Source: Bacillota bacterium
GTDB taxonomy: Bacteria > Bacillota > UBA4882 > UBA8346
DNA length: 64,000 nt
NCBI GenBank assembly: GCA_023410535.1
Contig: JAEYPR010000031.1
Span: 186,001-250,000 of the forward strand
Direction of reading: 5' to 3'
The notes below the pieces were generated by a model. That model saw nothing but the letters and a program-made list of their open reading frames with translations, was not told the origin of the DNA and searched no databases. This document shows positions 43,907-51,838 of this stretch, piece after piece. The position numbers were made by a program, and so were the translations under genes. Within the stretch, counting starts at the first letter, position 1, and the number at the start of each line of letters is the position of its first letter.

Positions 43907-45049
43907 CTAAAGCGACGCTTTCGCCATTAAAGAAGCTTTATCTTCGCTTAATTCCCCATGCGCTTGGATTAACAATTCGGGTATTTTCAACCCTTGGGGG
44001 CAGTGTTGCGCGCAAAGTCCGCAAGCTGTGCATTGATCGGCGCCGGAACCGGTTGGAACAATTGTGCTCTGATAGAAAACCGGGTCGATGGGATGGGGTT
44101 TTACCAACTGATAGTTGTTGTAAATCTTGAAAACTTCCGGAATGTTCACTCCACGGGGGCACGGCAGGCAGTAGCGGCATCCGGTGCAGCCGATGCTGTG
44201 TTTGGCTTCAAACGCTTCTTTGATTTTCCGGATCAACTGGAGATCTTCCTCTGACAGCATGTTCGGTTGCGCTTCGTCGAAGATTCGCAGATTATCCTGT
44301 AGTTGTTCAAGACTACTGGTCCCGCTTAAGATTAGTGAGACTTCCGGCATATTGTACAGCCAGCGGAAACACCATTCGGCGAGGGAACGTTTTTCAGGGT
44401 AAGCGTCCACCAAGTCGCGGACTTCCCGGGGCGCGTTGTTCAGGAGTTGACCGCCGCGCAGCGGTTCCATGATCACGGTCGCCAGCCCTTTTTGCGCGGC
44501 ATATTTTAATCCCGCGATACCAACTTGCTGGTGTTCATCTAAGATATTCAGCTGGAGTTGGGCCATCTCCCAGTCGAAAGAGTCGACAATCGTTTTAAAA
44601 GCCTCCAGGGAACTATGGATCGAAAATGCTTTATGCCGGATTTTCCCTTTGGTTACCATCTTGTCGAGGAAAGTCAGCCCGTCATAGCGCTGCACTTTCT
44701 GCCAATTGTCGGCGAAGAGATTGTGCAACAGATAGACGTCGATGTGATCGGTCCCGAGCCGTAGTAGCTCCTCGTCCAGAAACTTTTCGAAGTCCTGATG
44801 TTTGGCAATATTCCAGATCGGGCTTTTCGTAGCAAGATAGACTTTATCCCGGTAACCGTCCTGCAACGCTTTGCCGGTGATCACTTCGCTGTTTTGGTAG
44901 ATATAAGCGCTGTCCAGATAGTTGACGCCATGGTCGATGGCATAACGCACCATCTCGATGGCTTCATGTTCGCCTTTCGGGAAACGCATACACCCCAATC
45001 CAAATCTGGATACTTGCAACCCTGTTTTTCCAAACTGCGTATATTGCAT
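43907..45049 (-). CDS. aldo/keto reductase with C-terminal ferredoxin-type domain
   Basis: 380 residues. AKR barrel (1-270): 'FGKTGLQVSRFGLGCMRFP', catalytic Asp/Tyr in 'NYLDSAYIYQNSE', Lys in 'YLATKSPIW', 'YLLHNL'. C-terminal part (about 285-365) has two cysteine groups, 'GCTGCRYCLPCPRGVNIPE' and 'QCTACGLCAQHCPQGLKIPE', a 4Fe-4S layout common in anaerobe AKRs. AAGGAG at 8 bases favours ATG 45049 over GTG 45058. Divergent from the AraC-type regulator at 45301, a likely regulator. Substrate unknown. Confidence 0.92.
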   Translation of the reverse strand: MQYTQFGKTGLQVSRFGLGCMRFPKGEHEAIEMVRYAIDHGVNYLDSAYIYQNSEVITGKALQDGYRDKVYLATKSPIWNIAKHQDFEKFLDEELLRLGTDHIDVYLLHNLFADNWQKVQRYDGLTFLDKMVTKGKIRHKAFSIHSSLEAFKTIVDSFDWEMAQLQLNILDEHQQVGIAGLKYAAQKGLATVIMEPLRGGQLLNNAPREVRDLVDAYPEKRSLAEWCFRWLYNMPEVSLILSGTSSLEQLQDNLRIFDEAQPNMLSEEDLQLIRKIKEAFEAKHSIGCTGCRYCLPCPRGVNIPEVFKIYNNYQLVKPHPIDPVFYQSTIVPTGSGADQCTACGLCAQHCPQGLKIPELLIQAHGELSEDKASLMAKASL

Positions 45050-45300
45050 CGCTTTCACTCCTTCCGGTTATTGCGGTTAAATCATTGAATATGTCAGGGA
45101 TATTATTACACGAAACAGCAAAATCAAACAGACCGATCCTGCTTAAAAATTGCCTAAATCTGCAACCGTTAATATTTAACAACACCATATTGTTATTGCA
45201 TCTTGCCGCGAACGGAGTATAATTGAGATACCGAGGGATTGATGAAATTAGCGTTGGGGAAATCGCTTTATCAATGAAATACCTTCAAGGTTAGGGGAAA

Positions 45301-46233
45301 ATGTTGGAACCGACTGCTAACGTCGCAAATCAACAAGTATTGGCGGAACTCGTTGCGAGGACCAAACAAATTACCGTTGCTGAGGGAACCACCCAAACTA
45401 TCATTCCGTTTCTGGCGATTTGCCGGTATAGTTATCAAGCTTCGTTGCAACGAAGCGTTTTGACGCCCTCATTTTGTCTGATTCTGCAAGGAACCAAGCA
45501 ATTCCACCTTGGACAGGATATTATTGATTACCATCCCGGCGATTATTTGGCGGCGGTGATCGATATACCCGCCTCGGGACAGGTCGTCGGTGCTACCAAG
45601 GAGACGCCGTATATCGGGCTGCGGGTGGATTTTACAACCCAGGAAATCATTTCAGTGGCGATGGAGGCGAAAATCGACGTTAAGCCAAAAGCGAACAAGT
45701 TGCAAACCGGAGCCTTGATTGGAAAAGCCGATGCCGATCTTTTCGACATATTTATCAGGTTATTGAAGCTAATTGACAAGCCCCAGACGGTTCCCTTTCT
45801 GGCTTCGCTGCTCAAACGGGAAATGATCTTCAATTTATTGACCGGAGACTATGGGCATTTTTTTCTCCAACCGGTTCTTTACGATCAACAAGCCGAGGGT
45901 GTTGGCAAAGCGATTGGCTGGATCAAAGAAAATACGTTTCGGTCATTTACCGTCGGGGAACTCGCCAAATCAGTCAATATGAGCGTCTCGGGCCTTCATC
46001 ACAAATTTAAGACCATCACCACCATGGGCCCGTTGCAGTATCAAAAGCAACTCCGCCTTCAGGAAGCTAGACGCCTTTTGTTGAGCGGTGCGATGGATGT
46101 AACGACCGCCGCATTGGAAGTCGGCTATGAAAGCCCATCGCAATTTAACCGGGAATACCGGCGGCTTTTTGGTCTGCCGCCGCTGCAAGACATCAAAGCC
46201 AAGCGGAACCGTCCGGCGGCGGGCGTTTCATAA
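45301..46233 (+). CDS. AraC-family regulator (AraC_N type)
   Basis: 310 residues. N-terminal AraC_N cupin-like domain (about 20-185: 'PSFCLILQGTKQFHLGQDIIDYHPGDYLAAVIDIPASGQV' region) and two C-terminal helix-turn-helices ('FTVGELAKSVNMSVSGLHHKFKTITTMGPLQYQKQLRLQEARRLL', 'DVTTAALEVGYESPSQFNREYRRLFGLPP'). Regulators of this subgroup usually sit beside an oxidoreductase they control, here the divergent aldo/keto reductase 250 bases away. AGGGG upstream of the ATG. Confidence 0.93.
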   Translation: MLEPTANVANQQVLAELVARTKQITVAEGTTQTIIPFLAICRYSYQASLQRSVLTPSFCLILQGTKQFHLGQDIIDYHPGDYLAAVIDIPASGQVVGATKETPYIGLRVDFTTQEIISVAMEAKIDVKPKANKLQTGALIGKADADLFDIFIRLLKLIDKPQTVPFLASLLKREMIFNLLTGDYGHFFLQPVLYDQQAEGVGKAIGWIKENTFRSFTVGELAKSVNMSVSGLHHKFKTITTMGPLQYQKQLRLQEARRLLLSGAMDVTTAALEVGYESPSQFNREYRRLFGLPPLQDIKAKRNRPAAGVS

Positions 46234-46387
46234 ATTCGGCTTATCAGGCAAACGGGTTTTCTGGATAAAAAAGTAGAATAAGGTAGGAAAATCAGCTGGA
46301 GAATCGAATAACAACAATTTATAATATTAATGTTGATTGATGGTCCTTTGCGTTGAGGACCTTTTTGTTAAGTTCGGGAGGTAGTCT

Positions 46388-48454
46388 ATGCTAATCAGGA
46401 TTATGAGCTATATTAAACCATATATAATGCGCTTGATGGCATTATTGCTCTGTGCGACGCTGGTAGCCGGTTTTACGCTGGTTGAACCGGCGACGTTAGG
46501 GATCTTGACCGATGCCCTGTTCTCGCGGACGAATGGGATTTCGACCGATGCTTATTTCCGTCCCTCGGGTAAAAATGCAACAAATAGTGAAGCGCTTTTG
46601 ACTTGGGATGAAAAGGGACATATGTTACCGGAACCGTTGATTCAATCGGCGGTGACGGAAACCGGGTCCCGGGTTCTCCAAGTGGAATCCCGGAATGGTT
46701 ATAGCAAAATCAAATATCAGCTACCGGATCAGGTAAATGACGATGTGGTCCTCAAAAGTATCAAAGAAAATTTAGCGCGGCAAGGCGTTGAAGCCGAAAT
46801 TGCCCGGGTTGTTCAAGCCCCGGCGGCCCGGAAAAATGTACTTTTTCCTACAGTGCCAACGGTTTTTATTATTCCGTTTTTATTGATCTTCTTTCAGATT
46901 TTACGCGGTATTTTCGGTTACTTTCAGATGTATCTTGCCTCATCCATTGGTCAGAAAGTGATTATGCGGCTGCGTAATGAGATTTTTGAGCATCTGCAGA
47001 ATCTCTCGTTCGGATTTTATGAGCATAAACAGACCGGACAGCTGATGTCAAAAGTCCTCAACGATGTGGCAATGGTGCAACAGTTATTCTCTTCAACCAT
47101 GGTTGATCTGATGGTCGAACCGCTCATGGTGGTATTGGCTATCGCTTGGGCTCTCTATATCAACTGGAAATTGACCTTAATCTTTTTATTAATGATGCCG
47201 CTGATTGCCTTGCTCATTAGCAAGATTGGGCGAATGATGCGGAAGGTAGGCAAGGATATTCAAGGAAACGTCGCCAATATGACGGCCATTCTGCAAGAAA
47301 CCTTGTCGATGATCCGGGTCGTCAAGTCGTTTGCAATGGAGGACTATGAGGTTGATCGGTTCCGTTTGCAAACGAAAAAAAATTATAAAGTGTCGATGAA
47401 AGGGGTTAAGCTGCAAGGAATCTTAAATCCTTCAATTGAGCTGTTAGCCCTCATCGGTCTGGGGATATTAATTTGGTACGGCGGGAATGCGGTTTACCAT
47501 ATGGATATGACACCGGGTCAATTTTGGACCTTTGTTCTGGTAATTGGTTATATTTCCAATCCGATCAAAAAGTTAAGCAAGGTCAGCAATCAGATTCAAC
47601 ATAGTTTAGCGGCGGCGGAAAATATTTTTAAATTACTCGACGTAAAAACCGACATTGTCGAACCGGAACATCCGGTTGTTCTATCATCGCTCCGCGGCGA
47701 GATTGCCTTTGCCAATGTCAACTTTCATTATAAAGAAGGAGAACCGGTTTTAAAAGCCATCGACTTAACGGTGAAACCCGGTGAAGTCGTCGCCCTGGTG
47801 GGATCCAGCGGCGCAGGGAAAACCACCTTGGTCAACCTGGTCCCGCGGTTTTATGATCCGACCGAAGGCGTGATTCGGGTGGACGGAGTGAACCTCCGGG
47901 AAGTGGATTTGAAATCCTTCCGGAAACAGATGGGGATTGTTCCGCAAGAGACGGTTTTGTTTACCGGTACGATTTATGAGAATATTGCGTACGGTCGGAT
48001 GGATGCCACCCGGCAGGAGATTGAGATGGCGGCGGTGGCGGCCAATGCCCATAATTTCATCAAAGAATTGCCGGACGGTTATCAGACGATCGTGGGTGAA
48101 CGGGGTGTAACGCTCTCCGGCGGCCAACGGCAACGGGTGGCGATTGCCCGGGCGATCTTGCGCGATCCGAAGATCCTGATCCTGGATGAAGCGACTTCGG
48201 CCTTGGATACCGCTTCCGAAGTTGTGGTCCAAGAGGCATTGCAACGGTTGATGAAAAACCGGACGACGTTTGTGATTGCGCATCGCTTGTCAACGATCCG
48301 CAACGCCGACCGGATTTTGGTCATGGACGAAGGAATGATCGTCGAAGCGGGGTCCCATGAAGCGCTGCTCGAAAAGGGCGGTTTATATCACGCGTTATAT
48401 CAAAAACAGTTTGCCACGAAAGAAACGATGGAACCCCAAGTCTCCGCAAGTTAA
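46388..48454 (+). CDS. ABC exporter (MsbA-like half transporter) with a large periplasmic insertion
   Basis: 688 residues, about 100 longer than usual half-transporters. After TM1 (residues 12-40) comes an extra 110-residue region (about 45-155: 'TDAYFRPSGKNATNSEALLTWDEKGH', 'YSKIKYQLPDQVNDDVVLKSIKEN') before the next TM segment at about 157; topology puts it outside the cytoplasm. The remaining TM helices and NBD are standard: 'LVGSSGAGKTTLVNLVPRFYDP', 'LSGGQRQRVAIARAILRDPKILILDEATSALD', 'AHRLSTIRNAD'. Substrate unknown; lipid A, lipid or drug export are options. GGAGGTAG upstream. Confidence 0.92.
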   Translation: MLIRIMSYIKPYIMRLMALLLCATLVAGFTLVEPATLGILTDALFSRTNGISTDAYFRPSGKNATNSEALLTWDEKGHMLPEPLIQSAVTETGSRVLQVESRNGYSKIKYQLPDQVNDDVVLKSIKENLARQGVEAEIARVVQAPAARKNVLFPTVPTVFIIPFLLIFFQILRGIFGYFQMYLASSIGQKVIMRLRNEIFEHLQNLSFGFYEHKQTGQLMSKVLNDVAMVQQLFSSTMVDLMVEPLMVVLAIAWALYINWKLTLIFLLMMPLIALLISKIGRMMRKVGKDIQGNVANMTAILQETLSMIRVVKSFAMEDYEVDRFRLQTKKNYKVSMKGVKLQGILNPSIELLALIGLGILIWYGGNAVYHMDMTPGQFWTFVLVIGYISNPIKKLSKVSNQIQHSLAAAENIFKLLDVKTDIVEPEHPVVLSSLRGEIAFANVNFHYKEGEPVLKAIDLTVKPGEVVALVGSSGAGKTTLVNLVPRFYDPTEGVIRVDGVNLREVDLKSFRKQMGIVPQETVLFTGTIYENIAYGRMDATRQEIEMAAVAANAHNFIKELPDGYQTIVGERGVTLSGGQRQRVAIARAILRDPKILILDEATSALDTASEVVVQEALQRLMKNRTTFVIAHRLSTIRNADRILVMDEGMIVEAGSHEALLEKGGLYHALYQKQFATKETMEPQVSAS

Positions 48455-48463
48455 CGAAGAACA

Positions 48464-48503
48464 AATAAACCCCTTCACTTTTTCGGTGAAGGGGTTTATT
48501 TTT
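48464..48503 (+). terminator. terminator of the ABC exporter gene
   Basis: 15-bp stem (48464-48478 with 48486-48500) and TTTTT after it. Confidence 0.93.
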
Positions 48504-48594
48504 GTGGTTTTCGAAGCGCACGGAAGCGATCGGTATTGATTCGCTGTAGGCGTCGATTGCGACCGTTGGGAGCGGTTACTTTCTGGGTAACGGC

Positions 48595-49128
48595 TTAATA
48601 ATTTTCTTTTCTCACTTCAAAGAAGCTTTGCGGATGGGCGCAAACCGGGCAAACATTCGGCGCTTTCTTGCCAATGACAAGATGGCCGCAGTTACGACAC
48701 TCCCACATGGTTTCATCGGCTTTCTCGAACACTTTTTGCATTTCAACATTGCTAAGCAGGGCGCGATACCGTTCTTCGTGAGCTTTTTCAATTTTGGCGA
48801 CCATTCTGAACTGCGCTGCAAGACCCTTAAACCCTTCTTCTTCCGCGTCTTTGGCGAAACCTTCGTACATATCGGTCCACTCGTAGTTTTCCCCTTCGGC
48901 GGCGTGTAACAGATTCGCCGCTGTATCCCCTAGCTCACCAAGGGCCTTAAACCATAATTTGGCATGTTCTTTTTCGTTATTGGCAGTTGCTTCAAAGATC
49001 GCAGCGATTTGCTCAAAGCCTTCTTTTTTGGCAACCGATGCAAAGTAGGTATACTTGTTTCTGGCCTGGGATTCACCTGCAAATGCTGCTGCCAAGTTTT
49101 TTTCGGTTTTAGTTCCTTTAATGTCCAT
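48595..49128 (-). CDS. rubrerythrin
   Basis: 177 residues. N-terminal ferritin-like diiron four-helix domain ('AAFAGESQARNKYTYFASVAKKEGF', 'ANNEKEHAKLWFK', 'EEEGFKGLAAQFRMVAKIEKAHEERY') with the ExxH ligands, and a C-terminal rubredoxin domain with CxxC pairs 'CRNCGHLVIG' and 'CPVCAHP'. Reduces hydrogen peroxide with electrons from NAD(P)H carriers, in the cytoplasm of anaerobes. CAAAGGAGAG precedes the ATG. Single gene; typical partner of SOD in anaerobes. Confidence 0.95.
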   Translation of the reverse strand: MDIKGTKTEKNLAAAFAGESQARNKYTYFASVAKKEGFEQIAAIFEATANNEKEHAKLWFKALGELGDTAANLLHAAEGENYEWTDMYEGFAKDAEEEGFKGLAAQFRMVAKIEKAHEERYRALLSNVEMQKVFEKADETMWECRNCGHLVIGKKAPNVCPVCAHPQSFFEVRKENY

Positions 49129-49305
49129 GATATTCTCTCCTTTGCTTTTATTTTACGGGGTGATGGCAAGTTCTTTTCTGTCGTCGCCACGGAGGGTATA
49201 TTCGTCATTTATGACCGAATATCCTACAAAAACGACGAATTGAAACATTGACTTTACTTCCGAACGAAAGTGCCTCGGAAACGTCATCCGGTTACGAAGT
49301 TTAAA

Positions 49306-49343
49306 CAAAAAAATACCCGCTCAAAAATTTGAAGGGGTATTTT
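49306..49343 (-). terminator. terminator of the multicopper oxidase gene
   Basis: AAAATACCC/GGGTATTTT arms (49310-49318, 49335-49343); on the minus strand a T-rich run follows down to about 49306. Confidence 0.8.
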
Positions 49344-49373
49344 GCCGTATCCACGAACGAACATCAAAGTTTC

Positions 49374-50930
49374 TTACGATTCTGCGCCGTTTGGCTTTCC
49401 CCGGACGTTCAATGGCCGCATCATATCATAATCTTCATGTTCCAAGAGATGACAATGCCAAACATAATGTCCCGTGTAGGGTCCGAAACGGACAATAATC
49501 CGGGTGACCTCGCCCGGATTATTCCGGATTGTATCTTTCCAGCCTTGTTCAGCCGGCGCCGGAGGGATCGGCGGCCCGGTAAAAATTAATTTTTGGGTCT
49601 GATTGAAATGATTCACATCAAACGGTTGTCGGTTTAATAATTGAAACTGGATCTGGTGTAAATGAATCGGATGGGTCCCAAAACCGGGATTAATCAGATT
49701 CCAGATCTCCACTACGCCGCGTTGGGGGTCTTCGGTTGCCGGATCATGCCACGTTTTGCCATTCAATAAAAAAACGAGTCTCCCATACTGGTCGCGCTGT
49801 ACGATCACAGTGAAATCGCGTTTTACTTTGGCCAGGCGCTCCGGTATCGGCAATACCGGAGCAAGCCGTTCCGGGATACAACTGCTATCGGCGGTCTTTA
49901 GGGGCGATACTACCCTGAACTCCATGATCTGCCCGGTCGTTTCGGGGTCAACCGGCGCTCCGACCGGGAAAGGGGATGGCGCGTCATTGCGGAGAATGAG
50001 GTGTTTGCCTTGGCAACCGGAGAAATCGACAATTACGTCGACCCGCTCTGCCGGAGCCATAATCAATTCTTTCAGTGCGACCGGAGCCGCTAAAAATCCG
50101 CCATCGGTACCGATCTGGAAGAACGGGAGTTCCGGATCGATTTTCATCCGATAGATGCGATGGTTTGATCCGTTTAACAGCCGGAAGCGGTATTTGCGCG
50201 GTTCCACTTCCAGATACGGCCAGACCTTGCCGTTGACTACGATGGTTTCCCCATCAAAACCCGGGATGATGCACGGATTGACTCCGGATACCGGCGGTTG
50301 GGGTTGATTCGGATAAAATAACGAGCCATCCGGGTTGAAGGAACGGTCCTGAATCAACAACGGAACTTCATATTTTCCCTTGGGGAGATTCAGTGTTTTC
50401 TCGATGCTATCCCGAATTAAATAGATGCCGGCCAACCCGGCATAAACATTGAGGCGAGTGATCCCCAACGCATGGTCGTGGTACCAAAGCATGCTTGCCG
50501 GCTGCCGATTGGGATAACAATAAACCTCCCGGTCAAAAAAAGCGCCGGTTTGTTTGAAATCTTTCGTATACCATGCTTCCGGAAATCCGTCGCTTTCCGG
50601 CCGAACCTTCGCGCCATGCAGATGGACGACGGTTCTGACCGCCGGATTGCCCATTGCGCCGTGCAAGGTGGTATCGACGGGGAGGAAATGTTTTTCCGGT
50701 AAGTTGTTTACCCATTTAATGCAAACTTTCTCGTTGCGCCGGGCTTCAATTAACGGCCCGGGATAGGTTCCCTCATAACCCCAGATTAAGGTATCCGGTA
50801 GTTCGGAGTGAAGGGATTGATAGGCTTGAATCATTCGCACTTCATAATAGGTCGCTTGCTTATCTTTCGCTTTCGGTTTGAGTTTTGTGGGTATTGGCAG
50901 GGGATCGCGAAACTTTTTCAACAATACCAT
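49374..50930 (-). CDS. CotA-like multicopper oxidase (spore-coat laccase type)
   Basis: 518 residues, three cupredoxin domains, close to CotA length. Copper ligands: 'VVHLHGAKV', 'MLWYHDHALGITRLNVYAG', 'GFGTHPIHLHQIQF', and the type-1 site 'YVWHCHLLEHEDYDMM' with the axial Met. No signal peptide, as for spore-coat CotA, which is placed on the spore by coat assembly. Oxidises phenols or bilirubin with O2. GGGGGT 7 bases upstream favours ATG 50930 over 50945. Coat role inferred from relatives; a cytoplasmic or metal-oxidase role remains possible. Confidence 0.9.
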   Translation of the reverse strand: MVLLKKFRDPLPIPTKLKPKAKDKQATYYEVRMIQAYQSLHSELPDTLIWGYEGTYPGPLIEARRNEKVCIKWVNNLPEKHFLPVDTTLHGAMGNPAVRTVVHLHGAKVRPESDGFPEAWYTKDFKQTGAFFDREVYCYPNRQPASMLWYHDHALGITRLNVYAGLAGIYLIRDSIEKTLNLPKGKYEVPLLIQDRSFNPDGSLFYPNQPQPPVSGVNPCIIPGFDGETIVVNGKVWPYLEVEPRKYRFRLLNGSNHRIYRMKIDPELPFFQIGTDGGFLAAPVALKELIMAPAERVDVIVDFSGCQGKHLILRNDAPSPFPVGAPVDPETTGQIMEFRVVSPLKTADSSCIPERLAPVLPIPERLAKVKRDFTVIVQRDQYGRLVFLLNGKTWHDPATEDPQRGVVEIWNLINPGFGTHPIHLHQIQFQLLNRQPFDVNHFNQTQKLIFTGPPIPPAPAEQGWKDTIRNNPGEVTRIIVRFGPYTGHYVWHCHLLEHEDYDMMRPLNVRGKPNGAES

Positions 50931-50977
50931 TGAAATACCCCCCATTTGCGAGTTTAGTTCAGCGTATGTTGAAAATC

Positions 50978-51344
50978 ACGGAATGGGGACTTGCCCAATG
51001 CCGCTGATGGCATAATTTTTTATTCGCTTAACTCTTCTTGCGATGTCTATAGCTGAAGCAATATTACGGGAATTAAAACTGTTTTAACATCGGATCGTTC
51101 GATGTGCCCGAACGACCGAAAATTCCACTCCGCTGATCGGAATTCGGCCCAAGCTGACTAGACGCGACATTTGGCTCCCGGAATAATCCAGAAAACAACC
51201 GCAAAACTCCATTCGGCGACTGGAATGGAGTTCCCAACCAGTATGATTCGACATATAACCGCCGGGATTGTCGAAACAAGAACCTAAATGTCGAATCCAA
51301 CGACCGGAATGGTCTTTTCAACTCCCTGGCAAGAGCATTCCGGC
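50978..51344. repeat. degenerate ~84-bp tandem repeats rich in hairpins
   Basis: A GGAAT..-..CCCAA core recurs near 51139, 51223 and 51307 (84-bp steps), with a further copy near 50981. Two whole units (from 51124 and from about 51208) align over most of their length. Hairpins: 51095-51115 (7 bp), 51121-51144 (6 bp), 51205-51232 (10 bp, perfect), 51247-51275 (7 bp), CCGGAATG/CATTCCGG at about 51304-51342, and an outer pair CGACATTT/AAATGTCG (51165, 51293). No gene; 51345-51530 shows nothing. Confidence 0.6.
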
Positions 51345-51535
51345 CTTTGGTTGCGGTTTTGGGAGCGTGGAGTGACGTTTGTAACGGAAGATACGTTGTA
51401 TTGGGGTTTTCGGAAGGATGCGAAAGGAGTCTGTTGCGGCATTGTGGGTCGGAAAGACGTTCGCTAATGTTAAAAAATCCTTAAAAAATCATGATCAAAG
51501 CACGATTGGTAATCGGATTCATAATACATAAAGTA

Positions 51536-51642
51536 GGAATTTCGTATCCCCGGCAATTGCCGCGTGCGGGAAATCCCGCCAATCAAAGGGGTTTCGCCGG
51601 TTGCCCCGTCGGGTGGCGCCGATACATAAAATCCCAAATTCC
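51536..51642 (+). ncRNA. candidate structured leader RNA before the Ech operon
   Basis: Nested pairing: GGAATTT with AAATTCC (51536-51542, 51636-51642), GTATC with GATAC (51544-51548, 51621-51625), and inside them GCGGG-AAAT-CCCGC (51566-51579) and GGGG..CCCC (51588-51591, 51604-51607). The block is GC-rich within AT-rich DNA, about 200 bases before the operon start. It looks like a riboswitch-type multi-stem junction, but I match it to no known class. A weak hairpin with TTTT follows at 51724. Confidence 0.45.
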
Positions 51643-51723
51643 GTACAATATGTTAAGTTGCCCAAACAACTTATCGATTGCTTATTTAGATGAAAAAAGT
51701 TAAAATAATAAAGGCTTTTGTGA

Positions 51724-51747
51724 TTCAATATTTTGGTATTGAATTTT
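51724..51747 (+). terminator. weak hairpin with T run in the Ech leader
   Basis: TTCAATA/TATTGAA (51724-51730, 51737-51743) followed by TTTT. AT-only pairing makes it weak; possibly an attenuator tied to the upstream structure. Confidence 0.4.
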
Positions 51748-51838
51748 GCCGATATGCCGATGATTAATGCTATTTTATTTGGAAAATTAAATATAATCAT
51801 CGACAACAACCGTAACTCACTCGAAAGGAGCAGATGTC

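Noticed and set aside
51073..51321. Minus-strand 82-codon frame as a repeat protein
   Set aside because: No clear RBS and only two degenerate units; kept as a possible origin of the tandem repeats, not as a gene.
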